A DNA stretch of 64,000 nucleotides from Urechis unicinctus (GCA_034190875.2 CM067345.1:20463376-20527375); one strand, 5' to 3'. Numbered from the stretch's first letter, positions 50,762 to 62,337 are shown. Made by a program: numbers and translations. The notes: generated by a model not told the origin, from the letters alone.

Positions 50762-50832
50762 GCGAAAAATATGTTCCACTAAATATATTTTGGTATATTT
50801 TGGATATGATATTCCTAAATACCTCAAATAAA
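50762..50832 (-). repeat. Right terminal inverted repeat of the nested element
   Basis: Inverted partner of 47924-47995. On the plus strand it ends CCTCAAATAAA at 50822-50832, immediately followed by reverse-transcriptase coding sequence of the host retrotransposon. Confidence 0.8.
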
Positions 50833-51290
50833 CTCTGCATTTTGTGGTGGGTCACCCCAATTTTCAGCACAGGGCGCCTAGACTAATGATAAATATTTAG
50901 GTTTAGCACTTCAGACCTCGTCAATAGTTACGTCCATGCGTGGAATGGCAAGCTTTGATGGCACATTTAGACTATTTCGATAGCGGTAATAGATGCACAA
51001 ACGGTACTGTTTGCGGGCATTTGTTGCTTTATTCCGGTGTTTGCGCCTTTAGCAACCAATCCGATGGGCGATTGCCATTCGCTATGAGATCTTTCAAAGA
51101 TTTATTGTCTCAGTAGCTCATGTATTGTTTGGTCACCTCACGATACATAATTTGTGGCTTAGCGTTTGGCTTTATGTTGATAGTGTATTTGGCCAGGTTT
51201 GTTTTGCCTAAATTTCCCCTGTTGTCCAGAAATGCAGATTAATTGGTTTTCAGTATGGCATCAATTGACTTGATCTGATTGTCAGCCAGT
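50833..51290 (-). pseudogene. Reverse transcriptase, first part
   Basis: Read leftward, FLDNRGNLGKTNLAKYTINI (about 51230-51170) fits the entry to a Ty3/Gypsy reverse transcriptase. It is followed by KPNAKPQIMYREVTKQYM. In another frame, VPSKLAIPRMDVTIDEV (about 50970-50920) matches the conserved YPLPRxDxxxD region. Stops and shifts are frequent. The sequence is cut by the nested element at 50832 and resumes at 47923. Confidence 0.72.
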
Positions 51291-51984
51291 TGGGTTGTGT
51301 CAATACAGACAGTCGAATTTTCAGTGTCGTATAGTGCGTTGTCATTTAAAGAGTGGATCTCCGAGCGGCCCTTTGTGGTTTTCTGTGTGTGAGGAGAATT
51401 TTAATTGCTGTTCTGATCCTCAATTATTGTCTAAAGAGGGCAGATGTGTTTTGTTGGTATTTGTGATTGCGTGGTCGGAAATGTTGGTGGTTCAGGGATT
51501 TGCAATTTAGCTTCGGTTTGAGATCGCTGACGTTCGGCGAGGTAATTTCCATTGTGGGGTTCTTGTGTGTGTGTGTGACATAGGTGTAATTGGTGTTTTG
51601 GGATTATATGTTACACACCATGCCAATGGCGGTTTGACTGCTGTTTGTTGTATTGTCAAGGGAATGCGTCGAGCAAATACTGTCGGTTTCGTCCTGGTGT
51701 AATTGCTTGGACACTAGAGACTAGCATTTCGCAAGTTAGCAGACAGAATCGGTTTGAAGATGGCAAATGAATTGTTTTTCAGCGTTAATTTGACTTGATT
51801 GGGATTGACGCACGTTGACAAACACGTACTGGGTCCCGGGATGACGGTCAATAACACCGCATAGGGAACGGAAAGAGGGTTGACTTTTATTTGACCAATA
51901 CACGCGACTTCATGTTCTGGGGGGATACATAGGGTGCAATAACAACTGAGTGAAAAGGTCTTGCTGTTAAACTTGATATTGGTC

Positions 51985-52272
51985 CTAGACCTTTTGCATG
52001 ATAAAGTCTCCTAAGATTATGTTTGGTCGCAATTTATTGATGACATGGAAGAAAGTCGGGAATATGTCCTGCTGTATTTTGACAACAATATTTAGCTTAC
52101 CTACAACCTTTGAATTTGCAACAGTGATTTTCTTGGTTTTGCAAGCGTGAATGATTGGGGATCGGTTGTCAAATGGCATCTTTAAATAATCTTTGTTTAT
52201 GCACGATATCTTTGCCCCTGTGTCTATTAGTGTTAGTTCCATGCATGTCTTGTTTCTGAGTTTAATGCGCAC
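51985..52272 (-). pseudogene. Retroviral-type aspartic protease
   Basis: A 95-codon open frame with the active-site motif LIDTGAKISCI near residues 15-25 and the C-terminal flap-strand motif NIILGDFIM near residues 85-93. Size and motif spacing fit one retropepsin subunit. It lies between gag and reverse transcriptase in the order expected for Ty3/Gypsy elements. The domain itself is intact, but the surrounding polyprotein is not. Confidence 0.8.
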
Positions 52273-52585
52273 CGTTTTAACCAGGAAAAGGGGGTGCTAA
52301 CAGAGGCGACACTTTCAACTGTATTTACCTTTTTCTTGCGCGTCATAAGGAGTGTTAATCGTTTAAATGACACTCTCGTGCTATGTGCGCGGTATTTCAG
52401 CAATCCGTGATCTGGGTTCGGGAGCGAGCGCGGTCATGGGAGGGGTCGTGTTGGCTGTGGTACTGAGTGCGGCTGTGAGTGCGATCTGCAGAGAATCCTA
52501 TTGATTGCCGCCGACTTCTGCTGGCACTTTCTTTGCGGACAAAAACGGGGGCGACACAAGTTCCGTGAAACCAATCGTCGCCGCT

Positions 52586-53390
52586 CTAGAGACATGTGCC
52601 GGAACGACCAACGTGTGTGCTGTTGCCTCCTGGTTTAATGGCGACCACGTGTATCATTGTGAGGCACATTTCGGCGTGGTAGGGGACAGCCATCACACTG
52701 TTACCCGTCTGCTCTCTTTCCGCTGCCCGTCGTTTTTCGAAGATTGATGCTTGTCTCTCAGCCTCGTTGAAGAAGGGAGCGTCAGCGCGTAATCTAGGCC
52801 GTAGGTTGGACTCAAAAAGGTGGCTGCGCACATAGTCCTCCGCCAAATTAAAACTTAAAAGATGATTAAGCGCACGCGCGGCGAATTGAGCCACACTTTT
52901 ATTGTCGCGTTTGGGATCGAGGACGGCATGGCCATTAAACACCTTACTGAAATGGTTTTGCATGGGATCACGTAACGACATCTGGACGTGATCTTGTGAT
53001 ATTTAGTAACTCTGACTCGGCGTTATCTGACAGGTACGCCGTACTGCAGCAGCAATGTATTCGTGCGTCTAATTTGACAGGCGGGTGCACCTTTCAGACA
53101 GCTCAAGCCAATCATCCCCATGATCGTCGAGCACGTCAAACTAACCAGGGTGGGCTGGTGCAAAGGAGAAAGGTGTGGGCATCGCCGGCTGGAATGGTGT
53201 GGTGCGGTGCATTGGTGCATTGCTCGAGCCTTGCAATAGGGTGTACGCTTCGGCAATCGACAGTAGTTAGTTTAACGCTGATATCATTAGACTCATGCGC
53301 CCTTTTTTTTTGTTTAGAGTCGCGCAAAGCAATCTCTAGAGATTCAATAACCCAGCTGGCCCTCTCGGAAGACCGTGGTCGTGTGCCCAT
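52586..53390 (-). pseudogene. Gag polyprotein, frameshifted
   Basis: The likely start is the ATG at 53388-53390 (MGTRPRSSERASWVIESLE), about 110 bp inside the 5' LTR. The middle holds low-complexity sequence. The capsid-like part reads KRDNKSVAQFAARALNHLL and DYVRSHLFESNLRPRLRAD, then ASIFEKRRAAERE, which resembles the retrotransposon gag helical region (SVxxFxxRxxxL and F--GLRP--R). No CCHC zinc knuckle was seen in 52300-52600. At least two frame changes separate the parts. Confidence 0.7.
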
Positions 53391-53471
53391 TTTGGTTTTT
53401 TTTGGTATGATATAGGAACGGTAAAAAGAAAACAGAAAATATTGTAAATGCAACGTACGTGATATAGGTTC

Positions 53472-53498
53472 CCGGGTCGAGTTGGATTCTCCACTAGT
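53472..53498 (-). other. Candidate primer binding site
   Basis: On the minus strand, a few bases after the LTR end (ACTAG), the sequence reads TGGAGAATCCAACTCGA. The TGG start is the usual complement of a tRNA CCA end. I could not match it to a particular tRNA. Confidence 0.5.
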
Positions 53499-53909
53499 TG
53501 TCGTGCCTGGTTCTGTCGAGTTTGATTACGTGGTGAATGAAAGACACAAACGACGATGTAGGGACGAAAAAGGAGAAATATACTTAGTCTTCTAAAGACA
53601 GGATAACTTCTTTATTTATTTAGAGTGACCGAAAAGGTTGATATTAATGAGAGGAGAGATGTCTCCGATATATGGTTGGTGATCTTGCTCTCCCGTGAGC
53701 GAGTATTCACTCCCTGATATCCCGTTACTTTTGGACATTGCCCCCCATCAGCGTATAATATTGTATGAGAGGCTTCTAAGCACGTTCATCAATGAGGTAA
53801 CCCCTTAATGAGGTAGTTAAGTTGGGGTTAAGTAATAACTGATGGGCAACTGGCGGACCAGAAGATTTAAGGTAGAGAGACAAAAATTTAGTTAATGCTG
53901 TTTACGACA
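53499..53909 (-). repeat. 5' LTR (right on the plus strand), 411 bp
   Basis: Partner of 45715-46127, with the same TGTCGT/ACGACA ends and followed by the TGAT duplication at 53910-53913. Confidence 0.9.
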
Positions 53910-53913
53910 TGAT

Positions 53914-56740
53914 CCTGAACATAAACCCCGTACAAGTCACCTCTCATAACATACCGGGGGAAACATGTGGCTCATTCCTCCCCTGGACGCAAATACATCT
54001 GTATACAAATACAAAGTATCATGATCAATATGCTTCAGAGTACCTATTAGAAACATGCCTTTGTAAACACATGCACTACCCTATATTCTGGTTGTAGACT
54101 TTTCCATGGTAACGCGCATGCCATTCACGTATAGATGCTAACACTGTGTGAGACAGACAGTATTATGTAATTGATTCTGTCTTTTTTAACAGCGCAATGA
54201 CGGATTTTAAATCGCTTGGCTCAAGCTTTTTGAAAATATGTTAATAAATATGCAACCTTTTACGTAAGCATACTGTTCAACAACGAGACGATAGCAACAA
54301 TGTTGAATTTGTTGAAGTGGGGGCATCAAAGAACAGCTTCAGCTTGTGCCCCTTTACTTTATGCGTTCGATAGACAGAATTTGTATTACGGCCAAGGGGA
54401 ATGTTCACACGACAATTTATCTTAGCAACCCTATTGTTGCGGACGTCCGTAAGGCCGCAGTCGCTAATAACTGACCGGGCACAATACAGTTTGGAGCTGC
54501 AGAAACAAGATGTCATAAAATCTGCCACCTTCTACTTTCGTGCTGCTAATCATTTTCATAACTTGCAATAGGGCAATCAACATTGTTATATGTTTTGATG
54601 ACAATGCTACAATGCTTTATTGGTCTGCAAATAGTAATTTGCGCTGCAATTCATTGTTAAAAATGTTGCAGGTTATCGCATGGGTGTCATTCAGTATCGC
54701 GGGCAGAGAGGTCACATGACCTAGATCCACTGGCACTCCTCAAAAATGTAAATCCACCTATATCTTCTGACATTGCCTGTAATATAAAACATTGACTGCA
54801 TTGCTTTCCGTTAGCGTTTGTTTGATACACATAGGTTTTACTTCAGGCCAAAATAAACAGCTGGTCAGGACAAGAAAGTGATGCAATCAATGTAATTTAA
54901 CGGCTTTTGACTGACTTGCAAGGCAGGTGTGATTTATATTGTTAATGAGATACGGATACATAGCCCCAATTTAGTCGGCCAGATTGATATCAAACTGGTT
55001 GCTTGCCGATGAGGGTTTTATGTGTCATTCATTGCATTCATCCGCCGATATTTTAAAGCCGTCTGTCCAGGTAAGAAAACACCATAACCCAGCACATATG
55101 TTTTCATCTGTTCAACACCTACAATAACCCATTTCACGCTGATAATAAACCCATTAAGGTTCCAACTGATATATCCCCATCGGTTGCAACAAGATCATAT
55201 AACTTACTTACTTAGAGCATTAAAGACAGGCGTGCAAAAAAAAATCAATTTTAGGACAATCCTATGCATGTATTCTAATGAGTTACTGATCGGAGCTGTT
55301 TATTGATTATAACAAAGCATTGACATTGATGTGTTTCATTTATTAACGAATCGCCGCCCTACCTTAACTCCAACAAGGTCATCCTGGGTAGTAGCACGCA
55401 TGTGATCAGCCTCACAACATGATCCCCAGGACACATTCATTCATTGCTAGGACAGTACCCCAGTCGAGTAAACTATAATAGAACGATTACCCAATGACGT
55501 CAAACTGTGCAGCCATTTCGTAACCATGGGGAGCTAAGCTCACAATATGTTAACCACATGTCACGTTAAGTAGCAGGACATGCATGGGCGGTTATGTTCC
55601 TTAATTAACAATAGCAATTAAAGGAGGGCATCAAAACTGGATTGGAGCGATAAGGGTGTAAGACTGTATTTGTATGCATTCACGTTGCAATTACACGACC
55701 CCAAACAATATGTCGACTTATACTTCTTCTAACGCCGGTAACAGTGTTTACACTATGATGATGGGTTTATCTAATGTCCTATGATCCCTCGGGTCTTCTC
55801 TGCACATAAAGGCTGAGGACATTGTCTTATGTTTCTTCATCTGAAGCTTTTGTAAATTGCCCTGTTTAAAATGTAATTAAGATGTCTAAAACATCATTTG
55901 TTATTCTTAGCTGTTTTTTATGTGTCCTATGACTGTAACACAGCTAAGATTATCTCCAAAATGAGTTACACTAGTCGTAATGTTTGCACTTGGCATATAT
56001 ACAAATATCGGAATATTTTGGTGAAAACATGGCCATATATATACCGTTAAAGTCCAGCTAGATGTCATTAAAATACAAATATTACAAACATATTTTGATA
56101 CGATTACACAGCGTGCATAAGCGCGATGGGATCGATGCAAGTCTCCTTTTCAGACAATTATTGCTCCGTACTGCGAATATATCTACGCCGTAATCAATGT
56201 GAAAAAAATATTCACAAATGCGATGAGATATACAAACGTCTCTTTTGTGGTATGCCGAATAATTATTGTCAAGTGTTTTGGGCAGAGCTTTATTTATTGT
56301 CCTAAAACCTAGATTTTAGATCTTTATCATTAATACCTTATTGACCACCTTGCCACAATATTCCATTTAGATGCATTTTCTCAGAAACGAAGGATATATA
56401 TAATGCATGATCTTACGGTGCCTTAGTTTAGGGAATAGAAAGCAAAGCAAAATAGTATTTACGCTAATTACTAGAAAAATAGCCAGGCTGAAATACAGAG
56501 GAGAGAGAGACATTCGAACAATCATTGTCTCTATAGTTGCTTTGTACGGGGCTTATTCCCGTGTTTTCCCCAGTTAGGTTTTGTTTATTCTGGCAATTTA
56601 TGAATGCTTAAACAGCATTGTCTCACCAGAAATCTGCCAATGAATAATACTTTACATTCTTTGCGGTGGAGGTAAACATCTGCTGCTTTATTTATTCAGG
56701 CCACTCAAATACTAGGCTGAATGTGGGGCAGAAATTGCCT
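53914..56740 (+). other. Unit B continuation, non-coding
   Basis: Collinear with 8112-10590 of unit A, for example AGGTCACATGACCT near 54710 against AGGTCACGTGACCT near 8898. No gene was seen. Confidence 0.55.
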
Positions 56741-58130
56741 CAATGTTGAATTTGCACCTCAATGGTGAGCTCACGTGTCTTCAAGTTTCTATGTTTTGCT
56801 TTAAGAGATCCATAAAGGCAACGCTTTTAGGGCGTGGTGGGCTTGTGTCGATGAGCCATCGTCAACAGTAGCTTCTATCACGAAACGCTAAATTGTGGAA
56901 TTTAGCAGAAGCAAGTGATCTGCGGTGCCAATGCAGCATCGTTTAACGAGCTAGCATCCCTTTTTTGTGATGAGAGGAGGACAGGTGATGATTAGGTCCA
57001 GCCGCTTAAAGGAGGATTTATACATCCAAAATTTACATACGGTCATGAATCTAGACCCTGTGCTTTTGAAATTATATCAAATTATTGTACATTGTACTGT
57101 AACACTCTCTTGCTCTCAGGATTGGCGAACAACGTGACCAGCTTGTGCAACAGGTCAGAAAATATCAACATGCAGGGCACTATAATTTGAATGAGTGTTT
57201 CAGATATTTTGAGATGAGTGCATTGAAAAATAAAGGAGTGACATAAACAATTTAATGTAATTACGTAAAAAAGGGCAAGTAAATTGGATAGAGCATCAAC
57301 AACATGTTATAGTTTCGTACCCAGACAATATCCATCAGTAACTCAACCCAAGCAATCCTTCGGCCGATCCAGTTCGCATTATTTTAATTGAGCAAAATAT
57401 AACATATGATATCTTTGTTATTGTGATATGACGTCAGCCAGCACTTCAGTCCTTATACTAACACGCGATGGCGGTATCCCAGTAACCACAGTTGACAGTT
57501 GACGAGTTGTTTCGCCCCATTTGCTCAAGCGCTACTTATTGTTGACCTGTATAAATTTTGAATGGCTGATGGATTTCATGGGATGGAGCTTCTTTGGTGT
57601 GTATAGGAGGTGATGCATAGAATTAGTAAAATACACCATTCTACTAGTATGCCGTCGCACTATGTTAAACTGGTATTGCCATAACATATTATATGTTAAG
57701 GTACATATGCTTCTATACACACATGATCTAAACGACAAACACAGTGATCAGAGGTTTATAACAAGCTGGATGACCGGCAACCACTTGGCATATAGCCGTA
57801 ACAATTAGGGTCGTCAGTGAACAGAATATTTGTATTGTAAGTCATAATCCATTTATATATATTTTGGGGTAATTAGTTTTCATGTGAGAGAACGGATACC
57901 ACCTGTTTCACTATAAAAATATCGCATATATGAATACATGCGATAAAATTGTATTTTAATCATATACGAATTATATTTTGCCGTGGATTTCAAATCCTGG
58001 TGAGTTATTTTGAGATGGCTATGGTTTGTTTTGGTTTAAGGTGAGTTGTAGCCATTTCCGGTTGTGTAAATTTGCATATAAAATATATTTAAATGGTTGA
58101 TTAGTCTAACATATTAGGCGTGGTCTTTAA
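56740..58130 (+). repeat. Extra block in unit B related to 18600-20100
   Basis: Absent from the equivalent place in unit A, but similar in order to 18600-20100. It shows that blocks of this family have been shuffled between copies. Confidence 0.55.
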
Positions 58131-59393
58131 CTCATAATACGAGTATCACTCCAATAACTCACGGACCCAAGTATGGTATACGGTTCAAAGGAATGAAACG
58201 AATCAATTTAACAGCAGATCTTTCCACTGTCACAAATTGACTATTAGGCACGGCATAGCTCCTTGAAATCCAATCTTTTCGCGATTCGCCAACCATCTTC
58301 CATAACAAAAACAACGTTAGTAGTGTACAGTGCGACAGAAACTGGGTACTAGGTTACATATTACTGTGTTAGCCGACTCAAGCAAGCGTGGGTTTCTCAA
58401 TATTACCCACCAGGCCCATATTTGGTACAACACCTGCTGCAACAATAATTACGTTCTCTTGATTCGCCGCTGCCTATGATTATCTTCTGCTTAGGACATA
58501 ATCCATCAAAAAGACTCAATTACACAGGTAGACCACTGGCTGTTTGAAGTTACCTTTGTTGAAGACCCAAGTTAAATGCAATTACCCTTGTAATTTACAC
58601 AGATTAGCATCGAGACTAAACATAGTGAGGTGCTTATCTATAACAACGCCGGCTCATTTATCATAGATGTTACCTGATAACTCGGCGCGTGGGATCAGTG
58701 TATACCATCAATTAATCATATCGTACGTAGCACAAATGTACGAAGGCTGGATGAATTGCAAAAACCGGTACTAATGCTAGTGATACTGTTATCTTTGCTA
58801 AAATCCACATTCTGTGAAACCAGCTGATTCAAGAGCGTTGCTTATACTAGCTCTGTCCCATGCCTGTCGTATCAGGTAACAAGAGACTCCAGAGAGGGAT
58901 GTTCTTTACCGTGAAAGTATCGGAGCAGCTGCAGGTATGTTCCGTGTTGAATGCCGGTTGATTCATGAATTAACGTCGTAGCTTAGTAAGGAAATGTCAA
59001 AGGGAATTTTGTGTGATTATTTCTTTAAGACTATTGCGCTCACTATGTTTTTAGAACGTTTGGTCAGGCACTGAGTAAGGCTTACTTGCTGAATCTCTAT
59101 ATTCGTTGACTCTAAAGTACATGCAAAACCAGCAGCGAGCAGGTGTCACAGAATATTGTTGCATTCTCTATCGATGTGGATAAAAATACCAGCATCAATC
59201 TATTTGACGATTATCCATACATTGAGAATTTGAATTCTGACATGTAAGCCCCGTGGTATCATTATATAAGCTGTCGTCGATACACAGAGCCCCCCGCCAC
59301 CCCTCCCCCTCCTCCATCCCATACCCCTTTCCACTCTCTTGCAATTCAATCGGTCTAATTGTTGGTGCTTATATTTTGACGCAGAAACACAAT
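58130..59393 (+). other. Unit B continuation, non-coding
   Basis: Collinear with about 11230-12370 of unit A (GTGTTAGCCGACTCAAGCAA, TTGACGATTATCCATA, TATAAGCTGTCGTCGATAC). No gene was seen. Confidence 0.55.
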
Positions 59394-59849
59394 GGGTTCG
59401 TGAAAATGTACAAAATCAAACACCCTGCATTGCACATTGCCCATCTGTTTTCTATTTAACAACGGCAGATAACTTTCGTGGCATAGGGCGAATCATGTTT
59501 TATCTAAGAAGTGCCTACTTGTCGTACATTCGCCCCAAGGGCTATTAATGTATTAGTATCCACCCAATACGACAGCTAGAGCGAGTTATCGCACAATTGG
59601 TAATGAGTGGTCGGAAACCACGGGTTCGTGAAAATGTACAAAATCGTACACCCTGCATTGCAGCTTGCCCATCTGTTTTCTATTTAGTAATGGCGGATAA
59701 CTTTCATTGCATACAGCGAATCATGTATCTCAGAAGTGCCTACATGTCATGCATTCGCCCCAAGGGCTATTAAGGTATTAGTATCCACACAATACGACAG
59801 CTAGAGCGAGCTTTCGCACAATTGGTAATGAGTGGTCGGAAACAGTGAC
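59394..59849 (+). repeat. Tandem duplication, two copies of about 228 bp
   Basis: GGGTTCGTGAAAATGTACAA starts at 59394 and again at 59622. Both copies end with TAATGAGTGGTCGGAAAC. They differ at scattered sites. Unit A has a single, shorter equivalent near 12375, so the duplication arose in unit B. Confidence 0.9.
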
Positions 59850-60079
59850 CCCACTGACGTTTTGTATCCGCTCACTCATCCCCGTTTATCAAATCCCCCT
59901 GTCGAGGTTGACCAATTTGTGAAACATGATTTATATGCTAGTTATTAGCCTAAAGCGCCTTCGGTGGAGAGCACGCTCATTGTATACACGGCTAAGATGC
60001 TTCGTTTGCTGGTACCAACGGCAGTCGCAGTCGAGCATATTTCTATTTGGTATGGCACATACTTATTTTACAGCTAAAG

Positions 60080-60570
60080 CGATTCATTTGAATATTCAAG
60101 TCCCTGGTGTTGAAGCATAGCATAAATTGTAAAATATTGAACTATACATGACAACACAAGCAATTGCCTAACACCATCGGCAGAGCCAAATAGTGGTTTG
60201 AATTGTGCATCATTGTTCAACAAGTGGTGACACTGTGTCCTCTGATTTTGGTTTCGTGAAGCAGCTATAAATAATGCATCCAAATCTTAAAACCTTGTCA
60301 GCGGTTAGAGAGGAATACAGATATCATTTTACCTTAAGTAACGTCTGCACGCTATCTCAAATAATGCATCATACATATCTGGTGTTCAGGGCTGTATAAT
60401 ATATAAGTATGCATAAAAGTCCCGATCAGAGCCATTCAATCCGGCTCGCTTTGCTGACGAAGTGTGCCTATTTTCTTTTTACATCCACGCTGGGTGATGT
60501 GCCGACATCAGGAGTAGCCTTTTACATGCAAAGCCATTTGGTATTATTTGACAGAAGAAGGTGACTAGAA
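60080..60570 (+). repeat. Internal module M, second copy in unit B
   Basis: Matches 12780-13340 closely (GCGGTTAGAGA, AAATAATGCATCATACATATC, GAAGTGTGCCTATTT, ACAGAAGAAGG). Confidence 0.7.
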
Positions 60571-61139
60571 ACAAAACATGCATAAAACTTTAGTATGCTG
60601 TACTGAAGTAACATCATATACAAGTAAGAATGGCGTTTTATATGATGGTAGGAGGACACTAGATCCACCCACCAAAAGGAATATTCCTACAGCCTACACT
60701 TTCATCAGGTTTTGTTGTATGGATAAAATGCGCATCTTCGCCGCATTTAAACATCTGAAGAGCGCGTCATGTCGATCTCGACTGGTCACTGTGGTAGAGG
60801 CATTAGCGTTACGTGTAACAGTTTATGGTACCTCAGGCCGCTTCAGACTGTTACGCAAGTAAAGCGATGTTTCTATCCCACAACTCAAATGTCGTCGCGA
60901 GTGGTATTGATCAGTGTTAAACCGATCGTACTCCTTCCTATCCAGAATGAAGCAGCATATCCTTGCAATATCCATAATCTATTTTAGCATGTTGCCTAAT
61001 GTGCATTAATCAGAAGTAGAAGATATGACAAATCAGTCCACTGTGGTGTGACAAAAGAGCCACTTACAACCATATGACTTCCTCCTTACCGACGAGGTCA
61101 CATAGCCTTTTATGAACGTAGTGTTCCGTAGGGTAGATT

Positions 61140-61375
61140 ACCGTGGGTCAGACGTGGTGTAAGTATGCTAAACTATTTTAAACTACGTTGAACTACGTTA
61201 AGGATTTTGGTATATGAGCCACAGAAGGGTGCGGGTAAGTACGTTACAGAAAGCGTCGACCACATTGAAGTATGATTGACTACGCTCGACTACGCTTATT
61301 CGGCCGCGGCTCATCTACGGAGAGGTGCAGAGTGCTACGTCTCTCTACAGTAGCAGGGAAGACAACGGTAGCTTC
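61140..61375. repeat. CTACG-rich degenerate array at the end of unit B
   Basis: Counterpart of 14640-14880 (CCGTGGGTCAGACGTGGTGT, then many CTACG words, then CTACGGAGAGGT). A further patch of the same words (CAACTACGTCCAACTACGTT) follows at 61480-61560. Confidence 0.6.
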
Positions 61376-62200
61376 CATTCAGCAATTTTGAACATGTCCA
61401 AAACTTGAATCGAAAATCACAGCTCACCCAAGTTAAAACCAACATAACATCACGGACAATTATGCTTTGGTATGGATGCCGGTACGTTTAGCTGCGTTCA
61501 ACTACGTCCAACTACGTTTGCCTCCACTACGTTCCGCTTCGTCCACTAACGCTATGAGGCCTATATTTAGTTTTGTAGCACTTCAAAACACAGAGAGACC
61601 TGATTTTCATGCGTTGGCATGTTAACAGACAGTGGGCGTGAATTGTACAAAATAATCAAGTTATATGTTATTACTCAATCGTCATATAACATGATGCAGT
61701 GCCTTACCAAGCTTGTTTGCCTCTGCCGAGTGAGCTAAAGAGTCATTACAGGCCTACCTCAATAACTCACGTCGCCATTACACGCGTGTCTGCATAATTC
61801 ACGCTCGTGGCTTGGACCCGCTTTTTTAGCCCGGAAGAGCGAGTTATTTTAACAAAATAGGAACAAAAACGGAAATAGTTTCGACATCCGCCATCCATAA
61901 TAGCGCGCTTTCACGACTAGCTTCCCTGGGCGAGGTGTTGACGGCATGGGAAAAGGGTGCTAATAAGGTGTGAAAACGTTTGGCGATGCAGGCGAATATA
62001 AACCAGCCCACAACTTAGTAGAAACAGTAATCAGACAAAATAGTCTTGATTTATAGTGGAATCAACCCATAACTCTTTCTTATTAAATAGTCAAATCTTT
62101 CTCAGCCCTAGACGTCAGCATATGCCCACCATCCTTGTTAATAGATGCTAAATTGGGAGTTGGTCAGAACCAAGGTGGGCGGTTTTTGTGGCACAGTAGT
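61376..62200. other. Unassigned region right of unit B
   Basis: No gene that I recognise. Includes the CTACG-rich patch at 61480-61560. Composition is less AT-rich than the spacers on the left. Confidence 0.35.
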
Positions 62201-62204
62201 ATAT

Positions 62205-62305
62205 TTGTGTACCCAAACTCGCATCGTTTTTTATGCAAATTAGATCGTGTATGATTTGGGTGGATGTACCCGAAGTCGCATCGTTTTTGATGCAAATTAG
62301 GTCCC
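62205..62305 (+). repeat. Direct repeat with octamer motifs
   Basis: Two ~38-bp copies 56 bp apart. Each has GTACCC, TCGCATCGTTTTT and the word ATGCAAAT (62233 and 62289), the classical POU/octamer site. They lie 700-800 bp upstream of the promoter at 62993, so regulatory use is possible but unproven. Confidence 0.6.
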
Positions 62306-62337
62306 TTATTCTGCTGACGCTTTTCGCTGACAACGGA

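Larger units (their letters stand above)
47924..50832 (-). mobile_element. Nested 2.9-kb element with inverted terminal repeats
   Basis: The two ends are inverted copies. The left end starts TTTATTTGAGGTA and the right end, on the other strand, starts the same. About 70 bp pair with small indels, and the inner 27 bp are almost identical, centred on TATATTTAGTGGAAC. The element splits the retrotransposon's reverse transcriptase exactly at these ends, so both boundaries are well supported. I could not settle a target-site duplication. Its only recognisable gene is the Cys-rich, FEN/PIN-like protein on the minus strand. No DDE transposase, Rep or tyrosine recombinase signature was seen. Confidence 0.75.
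45715..53909 (-). mobile_element. Ty3/Gypsy-like LTR retrotransposon, with a nested element
   Basis: Two similar direct repeats (45715-46127 and 53499-53909) begin TGTCGTGCC and end ACGACA, the TG...CA form of LTRs. They are flanked by TGAT on both sides (45711-45714 and 53910-53913). The empty site in unit A reads AACATGATCTTGAAC near 8111. Genes read right to left: gag, protease, reverse transcriptase. The gross length is 8.2 kb; without the nested 2.9-kb element it is about 5.3 kb. Full RNase H and integrase domains were not found in the remaining left part, so that portion is deleted or too decayed. All frames are interrupted. Confidence 0.88.
35615..61375 (+). repeat. Large repeat unit B, with two big insertions
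   Basis: Collinear with unit A. It is expanded by a Polinton-like remnant (about 37440-43340), which replaces the stretch equivalent to 4700-5610, and by an LTR retrotransposon (45715-53909) inserted at the site equivalent to 8107 (AGCAAACATGAT). It also carries an extra block at 56740-58130 related to 18600-20100. Module M occurs at 36420-37000 and 60080-60570. No gene was seen in the unit outside the inserted elements. Confidence 0.8.
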
